Part shown: positions 20,139 to 29,870 of the stretch, one piece after another
Layout of the letters: every line of letters starts with the position of its first letter
Numbering within the stretch: position 1 is the first letter of the stretch
Source of the DNA: Streptomyces sp. NRRL F-6492
Lineage (GTDB): Bacteria > Actinomycetota > Actinomycetes > Streptomycetales > Streptomycetaceae
Length of the DNA: 64,000 bases
Direction of reading: 5' to 3'
Assembly (NCBI RefSeq): GCF_001280125.1
Contig: NZ_LGEG01000251.1
Location: forward strand, 1-64,000
The notes under the pieces: generated by a model
Database searches by the model: none
Seen by the model: the letters and a program-made list of their open reading frames with translations, nothing else
What the model was told of the DNA's origin: nothing
Position numbers and translations under genes: made by a program

Positions 20139-20262
20139 GTGTTCCTCCCCCGTGGTTACCGGCAGGGTAACCCGGAGCACATGACCGGGCCAGGGTGCGG
20201 CGGTGAAGTGGATCAGGCCCGTTCCGCTCCCGTACTCGTACCCGTCCTCCCGTGGCCGTCCG

Positions 20263-21747
20263 TCAGCTCAGCAGGGTCGGCGTCGCGGCCGTCAGGACCC
20301 CGGCGATCCTGTCCCAGGCCTCCCCGTCGCGCGGCAGCGGGGGCAGGACCCGGCCGTCGCCCGTGCCCCACGCGGCGGCCAGGGCGACGGGGTCGGAGCC
20401 TGTGACGGCGCCCGCCGCGAGGGCGGCCGCGCCGAGGGCGACGAGTTCGCCGGCGGCGGGGACGACCAGGGGGCGGCCGGAGAGCCTGCGGACGGTGTCG
20501 GTCCAGACCCGGCCGCGCGCGCCGCCCCCGATCAGGCGCAGCGGCCGGTCCCGTACGTCCGGCGCCGCCGGATCGAGGCCGCAGGCGGCGAGGAGCTCGT
20601 CGAGGGCGCGGAGCACGGTGTGGACGGCGCCCTCGTAGGCGGCGCCGAGGACCGCCCGGGGGTCCGTGCCGTGCCGGAGGCCGGTGACGAGTCCGGCGGC
20701 GTGCGGGAGGTCCGGGGTGCGTTCGCCGTCGAGGTACGGCAGGACGACGACCCCGCCCTCACCGCCGGGCACGGCGTCCTCCCGGTCCAGGCCGAGGAGG
20801 GCGGCGAACCGGTCGACGGCGAGGGTGCAGTTGAGCGTGCAGCCGAGCGGGAGGTACGTGCCGTCGGTGGCGGCGAAGCCGGCGAGCCCCGGAGCGGCGG
20901 GGCGGGCGCGGGTCGCGGCGAAGACCGTGCCGGAGGTGCCGAGACTGACGACGGGGTGGTCCAGCAGGCCCGCGCCGCCGAGGCCGAGCCCGACGGCGGC
21001 GGCCATGTTGTCGCCGGTCCCGGCGGCGACGGCGACCGTGCGGGGCAGGCCGAGGGCCTCGGCGGCGGCCGGGGCGAGGGTGCCCACGCGGGTGGCGCCG
21101 GTGGGGGCGAGGGCGGGCAGCAGGGCCGGGTCGAGGCCGATGAGGTCGAGGACCTCCGGGTCGTACGCGCCGGTGGCGGTCCCGTACCAGCAGGTGCCGG
21201 AGGCGTCCCCGGGGTCGGTCACGGCGGCGCCCGAGAGGCGCTCGGTGAGGTGGTCGTGCGGGAGGCGGACGCCGGTGACGGCGTCGGCCCGCTCGGGCTC
21301 GTGCTCGCGCAGCCACTGCCACTTGGCCGCGGTCATGGAGGCGACGGGGACGGACCCGGTCCGGGCCGGCCAGGCCTCCGGGCCGCCGAGGCGCGCGGCG
21401 AGGGCCGCGGCCTGGGGCGCGGAGCGGGTGTCGTTCCAGAGCAGTGCGGGGCGCAGGGGCCGCCCGCCGGCGCCGAGGGTGACGAGGCCGTGCTGCTGGC
21501 CCGCGACCGCGATGCCGGTGACGGACGCGGCGGGGACGCCCGCGTCGCGTACGGCCGAACGGACGGCGGTGACGAGCGCCGTCCACCACTCCCCGGGGTC
21601 GCTCTCGCGCGCCCCGGCGGCCCCGGTGACGGTGTGCGGGGCACGGCCGACGGCGAGGAGCGCGCCGGTGTCGGCGTCGACGGCGACGGCCTTGGTGGAC
21701 TGCGTGGAGCTGTCCACGCCGATCACGACGGAGCGGCTCGCGGGCAC
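20263..21747 (-). CDS. xylB: Xylulokinase
   Basis: A 494-residue FGGY-family kinase that phosphorylates D-xylulose to xylulose-5-phosphate. The N-terminal phosphate loop is [15 protein letters not shown], then GQQHGLV and LWNDTRS. The C-terminal ATPase core has [10 protein letters not shown] near 310 and GGGARGRVW near 420. The start is GTG at 21747 with GAGGTGAGGGC upstream. It is divergent from xylA, so both share the 220-bp region in between. Confidence 0.93.
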   Translation of the reverse strand: MPASRSVVIGVDSSTQSTKAVAVDADTGALLAVGRAPHTVTGAAGARESDPGEWWTALVTAVRSAVRDAGVPAASVTGIAVAGQQHGLVTLGAGGRPLRPALLWNDTRSAPQAAALAARLGGPEAWPARTGSVPVASMTAAKWQWLREHEPERADAVTGVRLPHDHLTERLSGAAVTDPGDASGTCWYGTATGAYDPEVLDLIGLDPALLPALAPTGATRVGTLAPAAAEALGLPRTVAVAAGTGDNMAAAVGLGLGGAGLLDHPVVSLGTSGTVFAATRARPAAPGLAGFAATDGTYLPLGCTLNCTLAVDRFAALLGLDREDAVPGGEGGVVVLPYLDGERTPDLPHAAGLVTGLRHGTDPRAVLGAAYEGAVHTVLRALDELLAACGLDPAAPDVRDRPLRLIGGGARGRVWTDTVRRLSGRPLVVPAAGELVALGAAALAAGAVTGSDPVALAAAWGTGDGRVLPPLPRDGEAWDRIAGVLTAATPTLLS

Positions 21748-21967
21748 GCCCTCACCTCGTCTCGGTCTCGTGTCTCGATGGTCGCCCAGGCGGTCGGCCG
21801 GTGGTTCTTTCGGGAGCGGGTCTGGCGTGGCAGCGCCCCGTCCCGTATTAGTTATCGCAGAAAACAAATCCGGTGGCCAGTACCCGGCCGGCGGACGATT
21901 CCCGCTCATCCCGCACGGACCCGGCCCTCGCACGGCGCGGGCCCGGCGCACGAGAGAAGGACACACC
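21748..21967. promoter_or_regulatory. Divergent xylB-xylA control region
   Basis: A 220-bp region between the divergent starts. It contains a rare AT-rich patch (21847-21872: TATTAGTTATCGCAGAAAAC and following AAAT), likely to hold the promoter and operator of the xylose genes. The xylA ribosome site is GAGAAGGACAC just before 21968. ROK-type XylR repressors typically act at such sites; the dyad here is weak, so the operator is not defined. Confidence 0.55.
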
Positions 21968-23140
21968 ATGCCGGAGCGCTTCTCCCCCACCCCCGCGGAC
22001 CGCTTCACCTTCGGTCTCTGGACCGTCGGCTGGCAGGGCCGCGACCCCTTCGGCGAGGCCACGCGCCCCGCCCTCGACCCCGTGGAGGCCGTCGAGCGGC
22101 TCGCCGCCCTCGGCGCGTACGGCGTCACCTTCCACGACGACGACCTGATCCCCTTCGGCGCGCCGGAGGCCGAGCGCGACGCGACCGTGAAGCGCTTCCG
22201 GGCCGCCCTGGACCGCACGGGGCTCGCGGTGCCGATGGCCACCACGAACCTCTTCACCCACCCCGTCTTCAAGGACGGCGCGTTCACCGCCAACGACCGG
22301 GACGTGCGCCGCTTCGCCCTGCGCAAGACCCTCCGCAACATCGACCTCGCCGTCGAGCTCGGCGCCGGCGTCTACGTGGCGTGGGGCGGCCGGGAGGGCG
22401 CGGAGTCCGGCGCGGCCAAGGACGTGCGGGTCGCGCTCGACCGCATGAAGGAGGCCTTCGACCTGCTCGGCCAGTACGTCACCGAGCAGGGCTACGACCT
22501 GCGCTTCGCGATCGAGCCCAAGCCGAACGAGCCGCGCGGCGACATCCTGCTCCCCACGATCGGGCACGCGCTCGCCTTCATCGAGCGCCTGGAGCGCCCC
22601 GAGCTGGTCGGCGTGAACCCGGAGACCGGGCACGAGCAGATGGCCGGCCTCAACTTCCCGCACGGCATCGCGCAGGCACTGTGGGCGGGCAAGCTGTTCC
22701 ACATCGACCTCAACGGCCAGTCGGGCATCAAGTACGACCAGGACTTCCGTTTCGGGGCGGGCGATCTGCGCCAGGCGTTCTGGCTGGTGGACCTGCTGGA
22801 GACGGCCGGGTACGAGGGCCCGCGCCACTTCGACTTCAAGCCGGTGCGCACGGACGGCTTCGACGGCGTGTGGGAGTCCGCGAAGAACTGCATGCGCAAC
22901 TACCTCATCCTGAAGGAGCGTTCGGCCGCCTTCCGCGCCGACCCGGACGTCGTGGCGGCGCTGGACGCCTCCCGGCTGCCCGAGCTCGCCGTCCCCACGG
23001 CCGCCGACGGCCTCGCCGGGCTGCTCGCCGACCCCACGGCGTACGAGACGTTCGACGCGGACGCGGCGGCGGCGCGCTCGATGGCCTTCGAGCGCCTCGA
23101 CCAGCTGGCCCTGGAGCACCTGCTGGGGGTGCGCCGGTAG
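21968..23140 (+). CDS. xylA: Xylose isomerase
   Basis: A 390-residue class I xylose isomerase that converts D-xylose to D-xylulose. Catalytic and metal residues are visible: [11 protein letters not shown] (His54, Asp57), [13 protein letters not shown] (metal Glu near 181 and Lys), HEQMAG, HIDLNGQ and [10 protein letters not shown]. Length and sequence are those of the well-studied Streptomyces glucose isomerases. It forms the xylose pathway with xylB. No hairpin terminator is evident after it; the next 149 bp contain short GC-rich direct repeats (GTGGCGGCGCGGG). Confidence 0.96.
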   Translation: MPERFSPTPADRFTFGLWTVGWQGRDPFGEATRPALDPVEAVERLAALGAYGVTFHDDDLIPFGAPEAERDATVKRFRAALDRTGLAVPMATTNLFTHPVFKDGAFTANDRDVRRFALRKTLRNIDLAVELGAGVYVAWGGREGAESGAAKDVRVALDRMKEAFDLLGQYVTEQGYDLRFAIEPKPNEPRGDILLPTIGHALAFIERLERPELVGVNPETGHEQMAGLNFPHGIAQALWAGKLFHIDLNGQSGIKYDQDFRFGAGDLRQAFWLVDLLETAGYEGPRHFDFKPVRTDGFDGVWESAKNCMRNYLILKERSAAFRADPDVVAALDASRLPELAVPTAADGLAGLLADPTAYETFDADAAAARSMAFERLDQLALEHLLGVRR

Positions 23141-23289
23141 AAGGGCGGGGGTCGGTAAACGGGCGGGGTATCAGTGGCGGCGCGGGTGTCGGTGGCGGCG
23201 CGGGGTTTCGGCCGGGCGTCCGGCGGCGCCTCCTGCCAGACTACGGACCGCGTCAGACCCCGCGCCGAACCGTCCCCGAGGAATCCGTG

Positions 23290-24015
23290 ATGCGTGTCGC
23301 CCTCTTCGTCACCTGCGTCAACGACGCCGTCTTCCCCTCGACCGGCGTGGCCACGGTCCGGCTCCTCGAACGGCTGGGCGTGGAGGTCGACTTCCCGGCC
23401 GCCCAGACCTGCTGCGGGCAGCCGCAGTTCAACACCGGCTACCGGAGGGAGACCGCGCCCCTCGTACGGCGCACGGTGCGGGCCTTCGAGGGGTACGACC
23501 ACGTCGTCACCCCGTCCGGCTCGTGCGCGGCGATGGTCCGGCACCACTACGGCTCGTTCGGCGCGGAGGTCCCGGGAGCCGCGGACCTGGCGCCGCGCGT
23601 GTACGAGCTGACGGAGTTCCTGGTGGACGTGCTCGGGGTGACGGACGTGGGCGCGTACTTCCCGCACCGGGTGACGTACCACCCCTCCTGCCACGGGCTG
23701 CGCCTCCTCGGCCTGGGGGACCGGCCCCGCCGGCTGCTCGACGCCGTCAAGGACCTGGACCTCGTGGAGCTGCCGGGCGCGGAGGAGTGCTGCGGCTTCG
23801 GCGGCACCTTCGCGGTGAAGAACCCCGACGTCTCGGCGGCCATGGGCGCCGACAAGATCGCGAACGCCCTGTCCACGGGCGCGGGGGTGTTGTGCGGCGC
23901 GGACAACTCCTGTCTGCTGCACCTGGGCGGCATGCTGAGCAGACGGAAGGCGCCGCTGCGCGCGCTGCACCTGGCGGAGATCCTGGCGAGCACGGAAGAG
24001 GAGCCCTGGCGGTGA
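23290..24015 (+). CDS. lutA: L-lactate oxidation subunit LutA (cysteine-rich Fe-S protein)
   Basis: A 241-residue protein with two CCG domains (TCCGQPQFN near 38; ECCGFGGTF near 170), plus PSGSC and YHPSCHGLR that complete the non-cubane Fe-S ligand sets of heterodisulfide-reductase-like proteins. LutA with LutB and LutC forms a cytochrome-independent L-lactate dehydrogenase. The ATG at 23290 follows GAGGAATCCG. The stop overlaps the GTG of lutB, so the three genes form a coupled operon. Confidence 0.92.
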   Translation: MRVALFVTCVNDAVFPSTGVATVRLLERLGVEVDFPAAQTCCGQPQFNTGYRRETAPLVRRTVRAFEGYDHVVTPSGSCAAMVRHHYGSFGAEVPGAADLAPRVYELTEFLVDVLGVTDVGAYFPHRVTYHPSCHGLRLLGLGDRPRRLLDAVKDLDLVELPGAEECCGFGGTFAVKNPDVSAAMGADKIANALSTGAGVLCGADNSCLLHLGGMLSRRKAPLRALHLAEILASTEEEPWR

Positions 24016-25565
24016 GCGGCGTGAACGGCACGAGTGGCACGCGCGGTACGAGCAGTACGAGCAGTACGAGCGGCGTGAACAGTACGAGCGGCACGAGCGG
24101 GCGGAACGAGGAGGGCGGCGGGAGGACGCGTGCGCCGAAGCCCGACCCGGCCTTCGTCGGCATGCCGGCCTTCCCGGAGGCGGCGCGGAAGGCGGTCGGC
24201 GACACGACCCTGCGGGCCAACCTCCGGCACGCCACCCGCACGATCCGGGACAAGCGGGCGCGGGCGGTGGCCGAACTCGACGACTGGGCCGCCCTGCGCG
24301 AGGCCGGCAAGCGGATCAAGGACGAGACGCTCCGCCACCTCGACACGCACCTCCTCCGGCTGGAGGAGGCGGTGACGGCGGCGGGCGGCACCGTGCACTG
24401 GGCGCGGGACGCGGCCGAGGCGAACCGGATCGTCACCGCTCTCGTACGGGCCACCGGCGAGAGGGAGGTCGTCAAGGTCAAGTCGATGGCCACGCAGGAG
24501 ATCGGCCTCAACGAACACCTGGAGGCCGAGGGGATCGCCGCGTACGAGACGGACCTCGCGGAGCTGATCGTGCAGCTCGGCGAGGACCGCCCCTCGCACA
24601 TCCTGGTCCCGGCCATCCACCGCAACCGGACCGAGATCCGCGACATCTTCCGCGAACGGATGGGGAGTTGGGGACGCCCGGCGCCGGAGGGGCTGAGCGA
24701 CGCCCCGGCCGAGCTCGCGGAGGCGGCCCGGCTGCACCTGCGGGAGAAGTTCCTGCGGGCCAAGGTCGGGATCTCGGGGGCGAACTTCATGGTCGCCGAG
24801 ACCGGCACCCTGGTCGTGGTGGAGTCCGAGGGCAACGGCCGCATGTGCCTGACGCTGCCCGACACCCTGATCTCGGTCGTCGGCATCGAGAAGGTGGTGC
24901 CGACCTGGCGGGACCTGGAGGTCTTCCTCCAGACGCTGCCCCGCTCCTCCACCGCCGAGCGGATGAACCCGTACACGTCGATGTGGACCGGCACCACCGA
25001 CGGCGACGGACCGGACGCCTTCCACCTCGTCCTGCTCGACAACGGCCGCACCGGCGCCCTCGCCGACGAGGTGGGACGCCAGGCCCTGCGCTGCATCCGC
25101 TGCTCGGCCTGCCTGAACGTCTGCCCGGTGTACGAGCGGGCCGGCGGGCACGCCTACGGCTCGGTCTACCCCGGCCCCATCGGCGCGATCCTCACCCCCC
25201 AACTCCGGGGCACGGCGAGCGGTATCGACGCCTCCCTGCCGTACGCCTCCTCGCTCTGCGGCGCCTGCTACGAGGTGTGCCCGGTCGCCATCGACATCCC
25301 GGAGGTCCTGGTCCACCTGCGGGAGAGGGTCGCCGACCGGGGCGGCAGGGGACACCGCCTGGAGAAGGCCGCCATGAAGGCCTCCGCCTGGGTACTGGAC
25401 CGCCCCGACGCCCTCGCCGCCGGCGAACGCCTCGCCGCGAAGACCCGCCGGCTCCACCCGAAGGGACTGCCGGGGCCGGGCGCCCGCCCGTGGACCGGGA
25501 GCCGGGACCTGCCGGAGATGCCCGCCGAACCGTTCCGCGACTGGTGGAGGAAGAACCGCACATGA
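24012..25565 (+). CDS. lutB: L-lactate oxidation subunit LutB (ferredoxin-like Fe-S protein)
   Basis: A 517-residue Fe-S oxidoreductase. The LUD domain spans about 95-330 and two [4Fe-4S] clusters follow: CIRCSACLNVCP near 365 and CGACYEVCP near 415. The DUF3390 tail ends WRKNRT. It relays electrons in lactate oxidation with LutA and LutC. Compared with family members (about 470-490) it has an extra N-terminus of about 35 residues made of Ser, Thr, Gly and Asn, encoded by 9-base repeats. The GTG at 24012 overlaps the lutA stop; without that leader an internal start is not obvious, so the repeat is probably translated. Confidence 0.92.
   Translation: MSGVNGTSGTRGTSSTSSTSGVNSTSGTSGRNEEGGGRTRAPKPDPAFVGMPAFPEAARKAVGDTTLRANLRHATRTIRDKRARAVAELDDWAALREAGKRIKDETLRHLDTHLLRLEEAVTAAGGTVHWARDAAEANRIVTALVRATGEREVVKVKSMATQEIGLNEHLEAEGIAAYETDLAELIVQLGEDRPSHILVPAIHRNRTEIRDIFRERMGSWGRPAPEGLSDAPAELAEAARLHLREKFLRAKVGISGANFMVAETGTLVVVESEGNGRMCLTLPDTLISVVGIEKVVPTWRDLEVFLQTLPRSSTAERMNPYTSMWTGTTDGDGPDAFHLVLLDNGRTGALADEVGRQALRCIRCSACLNVCPVYERAGGHAYGSVYPGPIGAILTPQLRGTASGIDASLPYASSLCGACYEVCPVAIDIPEVLVHLRERVADRGGRGHRLEKAAMKASAWVLDRPDALAAGERLAAKTRRLHPKGLPGPGARPWTGSRDLPEMPAEPFRDWWRKNRT
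24015..24113 (+). repeat. 9-bp tandem repeat inside the 5' end of lutB
   Basis: About eleven imperfect copies of a 9-mer with consensus AGCRGYACG (for example AGCGGCACG, AGCAGTACG) run in frame, interrupted twice by GGCGTGAAC. Because the period is a multiple of three, copy-number changes would keep the reading frame. They encode Ser-Gly/Ser-Thr units. Confidence 0.8.
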
Positions 25566-26197
25566 CCGACTCACGCGCGCACGTGCTCGCCCGGATCCGG
25601 GCCGCCGTCGCGGACGCGCCCGAGCCGCCCGCCGTCGCCCGCGACTACCGGACGAGCCACACCGCCGAGGACCCGGCGGGCCTCCTGGACCTGCTCCACG
25701 AGAACCTCGCCGACTACCGGGCCCACGTCCACCGCACCGCCCCGGACGGCCTGGCGGAGCTGATCGCCCGGATCCTGGCGGAGCGCGGCGCCGGCAGCGT
25801 CGCCGTTCCGCCCGGACTGCCCGCCGGCTGGCTCGCCGCCACAGAGGCCGTCCGGCGGACCGACGAGCCCCGGCTGACCCCGTACGAACTCGACGGCGTC
25901 GACGCCGTGGTGACGGGGTGCGCGGTGGCGGTCGCCGAGACCGGCACGATCGTCCTCGACGGCGGCCCCGGGCAGGGCCGCCGCGCCCTCACCCTCGTCC
26001 CCGACCTGCACCTGTGCGTGGTCCGGGCCCCGGAACAGGTCGTCGCCTCGGTCCCGCGGGCCCTCCCCCGGCTCGACCCGGCGCGCCCGCTGACCTGGAT
26101 CTCGGGCCCGTCCGCGACGAGCGACATCGAACTCGACCGCGTCGAGGGCGTCCACGGCCCCCGGACCCTGGAGGTGATCCTGGTGACGGACCGCTGA
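25562..26197 (+). CDS. lutC: L-lactate oxidation subunit LutC (LUD domain)
   Basis: A 211-residue LUD-domain protein, the small subunit of the LutABC complex. Residues about 45-211 form the domain, with VAETGTIVLDGG and HLCVVRAPEQVV in the conserved core and a terminal SATSDIE motif near 185. The ATG at 25562 overlaps the lutB stop (ATGA). It is last in the operon. Confidence 0.92.
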   Translation: MTDSRAHVLARIRAAVADAPEPPAVARDYRTSHTAEDPAGLLDLLHENLADYRAHVHRTAPDGLAELIARILAERGAGSVAVPPGLPAGWLAATEAVRRTDEPRLTPYELDGVDAVVTGCAVAVAETGTIVLDGGPGQGRRALTLVPDLHLCVVRAPEQVVASVPRALPRLDPARPLTWISGPSATSDIELDRVEGVHGPRTLEVILVTDR

Positions 26198-26319
26198 CGG
26201 GGATTCGGTGGGTCCGCAGCCTGTCGTTCCCAGGGCCGGGAAATCTCCCGCGTCCCTCCAGAACGATCACTTTCCACGAATTCTTCACAACGCCGCTCAC
26301 GATGTGCCAGAGTCCGCGC

Positions 26320-26715
26320 ATGACCGATCAAGGAAGACGCAAGCTCGGGGCCCTCGTCGGCGTGTGCCTCGCCGGAGGGCTGCTGCCCGGCATCGCCCTG
26401 GGCGCGTCCGGCGCCGACGTCGCCTTCTCCCTCGCCGTCGCCTTCGGCGCGGTCGCGCTGATCACACAGATCGTCTACATAGGCCCGTCGGCGCGCGTCG
26501 GCGCCGCCCCCCTGGCGGCCTTCGCGGCCGCCGGCGTCCTGCAGGACTCCCTCATCTGGTGGCTGCTCTCGTGGCTCGGCGGGACGCTCGGCGCGGAGCT
26601 GCGGGTCGAGGGGTTCGGCACGATCGTCCTCGCCGGCCTGATCACGCGCGTCTCGATCCTCGCCGCCTCGCTGCTCACCCCCTCCGGAAGCCGCCAGGAG
26701 CGACCGGTCGACTGA
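26320..26715 (+). CDS. Small polytopic membrane protein
   Basis: A 131-residue protein with four hydrophobic stretches (about 10-28, 32-50, 58-78, 95-120) and short charged ends. The overall plan resembles four-helix holin-like or DUF4-TM proteins, but no diagnostic motif is visible, so function is left open. The start is ATG at 26320; an ATG at 26302 is an alternative. It is 123 bases after lutC with its own AT-rich stretch (GATCACTTTCCACGAATTCTTC) that may be a promoter. Confidence 0.6.
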   Translation: MTDQGRRKLGALVGVCLAGGLLPGIALGASGADVAFSLAVAFGAVALITQIVYIGPSARVGAAPLAAFAAAGVLQDSLIWWLLSWLGGTLGAELRVEGFGTIVLAGLITRVSILAASLLTPSGSRQERPVD

Positions 26716-26854
26716 CAGGACGGGCGGCCGGGCGGGCCTTCCGATCCACGCTTCTTCAAGTCACCGTGTCAGCAAGGAACTTCGGGGTACCCGGGTGGTG
26801 GGCGGGTCCACCTCCGGATCAGCTCTCAAGGTGATCGTCCCGAAGGAGTGGAAC

Positions 26855-27112
26855 ATGACGACGCAGTACAGCAACCCTTCCACCGGTCAGCAGTCCCGCG
26901 GGGCGACCGGCAACGTGCTGAGCATCATCGCGATCGTGCTGGGTGTGATCTCGCTCCTCTTCTTCCCGATCGTGTTCGGCGTGGTCGCCCTGGTGCTGGC
27001 CGTCATCGCCAAGTTCGTCCGGCACGAGCGGCTCGCCACCGTCGCCCTCGTGGTCAGCGCCGCCGGCCTGGTGGGCGGCATGATCCTGGGCGCCGTCGTC
27101 GCGAGCGCGTGA
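26855..27112 (+). CDS. Small DUF4190-like membrane protein
   Basis: An 85-residue protein. A polar Gln/Ser/Thr-rich N-terminus (about 22 residues) is followed by two membrane helices (VLSIIAIVLGVISLLFFPIV and a second ending AAGLVGGMILGAVVA) flanking a short basic loop. The upstream CGAAGGAGTGGAAC decides the ATG at 26855. This two-helix pattern is frequent in Streptomyces DUF4190-type proteins of unknown role. A strong terminator follows. Confidence 0.65.
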   Translation: MTTQYSNPSTGQQSRGATGNVLSIIAIVLGVISLLFFPIVFGVVALVLAVIAKFVRHERLATVALVVSAAGLVGGMILGAVVASA

Positions 27113-27157
27113 CCTCGTCGACCCGATGACCCGATGACCTGAGGAGCCGTACCGACG

Positions 27158-27220
27158 CCGTCTCGGCCAGTGGTTGTGCCCCGCCCCACACGGGGGGAGT
27201 ACAACCACCGGCCGAGACGG
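27158..27220. terminator. Long hairpin between convergent genes
   Basis: A 20-bp arm (27158-27177) pairs with 27201-27220 with one mismatch; the loop region itself contains a CCCCG/CGGGG inner stem. A T run (GGTTTCG) follows on the plus strand. It separates the DUF4190-like gene from the convergent acyl-CoA oxidase. Confidence 0.8.
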
Positions 27221-27284
27221 TTTCGCGTCCGCGTGCCCGCCCCGCCCGGTCGGGCTGGGCAAGGCGGGGCGGGGCGGGGCGGGA

Positions 27285-29246
27285 TCAGCCGACCAGATCC
27301 GGTGCGCGCAGCATCTCCGGCGGGACGCCCCAGGCGTCGACGAGGTCGACCGCGAGGGGCCGGACCTTGCGGCAGAGGTCGTTGACCTCGCGGGTGATGG
27401 CCTTGGAGCGCTGGACGGTGAGCCGGCCGTGCTCCATGAACCAGGCCCGGTCCGCCTCGATCGTCGAGAGGGCGAACAGGTCGCACAGCAGGGCGAGCGC
27501 CTCCTTGTTGCCGCCCTCCGGCATCGCCCGCACCCTGTCGACGAACGATTCGAGGACCAGCCGTTCGACGTGTGCGTGGGCGAGCGCGATGACGTGGTCC
27601 TGCACGTGCGAGAAGACGGCGCCGGGGTCGCGCTTCTGGTCGATGCCGCGCTTGAGCCGCCGGGCCACGCCGGCGAGCATGTGCTCCTCGCGGTAGCGGA
27701 CCATGGCGAGCTGGTACTCCGGGTCGAGCAGCCCGGCCTCCCGGTCCCACTCGTCCCCGCCGGGCAGCAGGTCGCGCACCCGTTCGAGCAGCTTGTGGGC
27801 CGAGGTCCGCTCCATGACCGTCTCGACGGCGAGGCCGGTGACGTAGCGGACCATGCCGAGCTGGTCGAGGTCCTCGAACTCGCTCGCGTGGTCGGTGAGC
27901 AGGCCCTTGGCCACGAGCTGGAGCAGGACGTGGTTGTCGCCCTCGAACGTGGTGAAGACGTCGCTGTCGCTCTTGAGGGCGGCGAACCGGTTGACGGCGA
28001 GGTAGCCGGCGCCGCCGCACGCCTCGCGGCACTCCTGGACGGTCCGGGTGGCGTGCCAGGTGCCGAGCGCCTTGGTGCCGGCGGCCCGCGACTCCAGGCG
28101 CCGCCGCGCCGGCGGGTCGTCCTCGGTGCCGGAGAAGACCTCGTGCAGCTGGGTCCGTACGACGTCCTGCGCGAAGTGCAGCGCGTACGTGCGCGCGACG
28201 AGCGGCAGCAGCCGGCGCTGGTGGAGGCCGTAGTCGAGGAGGAGCTGCTCCTCCGTGCCCGGGGACGCCTCGAACTGCCTTCGCCGTACGGAGTACTTCA
28301 CGGCGATGGCCAGGGCGACCTTGGCGACGTTGACCCCGGCGCCGCCGACGCTGACCCGGCCCTGCACCAGGGTGCCGAGCATGGTGAAGAAGCGCCGGTT
28401 CGGGTTCTCGATCGGGCTCGTGTAGACGCCTTCGGGGCTGACGGCGGCGAACCGGTCGAGCAGCGCCTCGCGCGGCACCCGCACGCCGTCGAACCAGATG
28501 CGGCCGTTGTCGACGCCGTTGAGGCCCATCTTGCGCCCGTCGTCCTCGATCCGGACGCCGGGCGCGGTCTCGCCGCCCACCCGGACGGGCACGACGAACG
28601 CGTGCACGCCCTCGGAGGTGCCGTCCACCTCCAACTGGGCGAAGACAACCGCGAGTTCGGCGTGGCGGGCGGCGTTGCCGATGTAGTCCTTGCGCTCCCG
28701 GTCACCGGGGGTGGTGATGACGAACTCCCGGCTCCCGGCGTCGTACCTGGCGACGGTGCCGAGCGCCTGGACGTTGGAGCCGTGTCCGCTCTCCGTCATC
28801 GCGAAGGACCCCATGAGCCGTCCGGCGATCAGGTCCGGCAGGTAGGCCTCGTGGTGGCGCTCGGTGCCCAGGTGCAGGATCGCGCCGCCGAAGAGCCCGA
28901 ACTGCACGCCGGTCTTCACCAGTACCGACAGATCGCCGAAGGCCAGCGTCTCGAACGCGGCGATGGAGGCCCCGACGTCACCGCCGCCGCCGTACTCGGC
29001 CGGGAAGCCCATGCCGGTCTGCCCCGTCGCGGCCATCCCGACCACGATCTCGCGCACCCGCTCGCGAAAGGCGTCGATGTCGAGCTCGTCGGCCTCTTCG
29101 AGGACGGAGGCGTACGTCGCCAGGTTGGTCCGGACGAGGTCGCGGATTCCGGCGTACTCGCCGTCGAGCACCCCGGCCAGCGCCCGGACGTCGATCTCGG
29201 GCTGCGCGTAGCCGCTCCCGGTGGTGAATGCGTTGTCGGTGGCCAT
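27285..29246 (-). CDS. Acyl-CoA oxidase / dehydrogenase family protein
   Basis: A 653-residue flavoprotein of the peroxisomal-type acyl-CoA oxidase family, oxidising acyl-CoA to the trans-2-enoyl-CoA. Residues about 60-440 form the ACAD core: GTERHHEAYLPDL, the FAD/substrate loop FAMTESGHGSNVQ near 150, GLNGVDNGRIWFDGVRVPR near 245, and TTFEGDNHV near 430 with the catalytic Glu. The C-terminal 200 residues form the ACOX helical domain. Length agrees with ACOX proteins. The ATG at 29246 has no near-perfect ribosome site. It probably takes part in fatty-acid degradation; no beta-oxidation neighbour is present. Confidence 0.88.
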   Translation of the reverse strand: MATDNAFTTGSGYAQPEIDVRALAGVLDGEYAGIRDLVRTNLATYASVLEEADELDIDAFRERVREIVVGMAATGQTGMGFPAEYGGGGDVGASIAAFETLAFGDLSVLVKTGVQFGLFGGAILHLGTERHHEAYLPDLIAGRLMGSFAMTESGHGSNVQALGTVARYDAGSREFVITTPGDRERKDYIGNAARHAELAVVFAQLEVDGTSEGVHAFVVPVRVGGETAPGVRIEDDGRKMGLNGVDNGRIWFDGVRVPREALLDRFAAVSPEGVYTSPIENPNRRFFTMLGTLVQGRVSVGGAGVNVAKVALAIAVKYSVRRRQFEASPGTEEQLLLDYGLHQRRLLPLVARTYALHFAQDVVRTQLHEVFSGTEDDPPARRRLESRAAGTKALGTWHATRTVQECREACGGAGYLAVNRFAALKSDSDVFTTFEGDNHVLLQLVAKGLLTDHASEFEDLDQLGMVRYVTGLAVETVMERTSAHKLLERVRDLLPGGDEWDREAGLLDPEYQLAMVRYREEHMLAGVARRLKRGIDQKRDPGAVFSHVQDHVIALAHAHVERLVLESFVDRVRAMPEGGNKEALALLCDLFALSTIEADRAWFMEHGRLTVQRSKAITREVNDLCRKVRPLAVDLVDAWGVPPEMLRAPDLVG

Positions 29247-29387
29247 GCCCCTTCGCTACCCCGACCCGGGACGATCAAGCGGGGGCGACCGTCTGGCCGA
29301 CCGGCTCCGCGGGACCGGTCGGCGGAGCGCCGCCGTCCCGTCCGCCGCCGCGCGGTCCGCGTGGCGTCGGGATGGCGCCGGGCGGGC

Positions 29388-29870
29388 TCAGGCCTCTTCG
29401 GTCGCGGCGTCGCGGGGGGTCCTCGCGGTGCCGCGTCTGCGGTACACCACCGCACCGCACACCGCGAGGAGGAGGGCGGCGACCGCGGCGAGCCCGAGTG
29501 CCGTGTGTTCGGCGAACAGCCTCCGCAGTACTTCGAGCACCCCGATCCCGACGGTCGCGTAGATCAGCGCCCAGGCCGCTCCGCCCACGAACAGCGCGGG
29601 GAGGTAGCGCGGCAGGGGCATGCGCATGCTGCCCGCGAGGAAGTTGGCGGCGGTCTGGAAACCGACGGTCAGGAAGGAGACGGCCACCACCGGTGCGCCC
29701 CATCGCTGAATCGCCCGTTCCGCGCGCAGGAACCTGGCCGAGGAGATCCGTCCGGCGAACCTGCTGCGCCGGGCGCCGGCGCCGGCCAGCCATCCGAGGG
29801 CGAACGTCCCTCCGGCCCGTAGGAGAACGATGACGTAGAGGGTGGCGGCCGTGAGCGCGATCTCATCCAC
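29388..29870 (-). CDS. DedA/VTT-like membrane protein
   Basis: A 160-residue membrane protein with an N-terminal helix (LTAATLYVIVLLRAGGTFALGW), a basic amphipathic segment (ERAIQRWGAPVVAVSFLTVGFQTAANFLAGSMRMPLPRYLP) with the FLTVGFQTAxNFLAG core seen in VTT/DedA-type proteins, and two more helices. It is shorter than classic DedA (about 200). Such proteins act in phospholipid translocation or proton-coupled transport; the substrate here is unknown. The start is GTG at 29870. Confidence 0.68.
   Translation of the reverse strand: MDEIALTAATLYVIVLLRAGGTFALGWLAGAGARRSRFAGRISSARFLRAERAIQRWGAPVVAVSFLTVGFQTAANFLAGSMRMPLPRYLPALFVGGAAWALIYATVGIGVLEVLRRLFAEHTALGLAAVAALLLAVCGAVVYRRRGTARTPRDAATEEA

Noticed and set aside
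16322-23140. ROK gene at 16.3 kb as definite xylose repressor
   Set aside because: It is 2.7 kb from xylB with unrelated genes in between and no shared operator was found. Kept only as a possibility.
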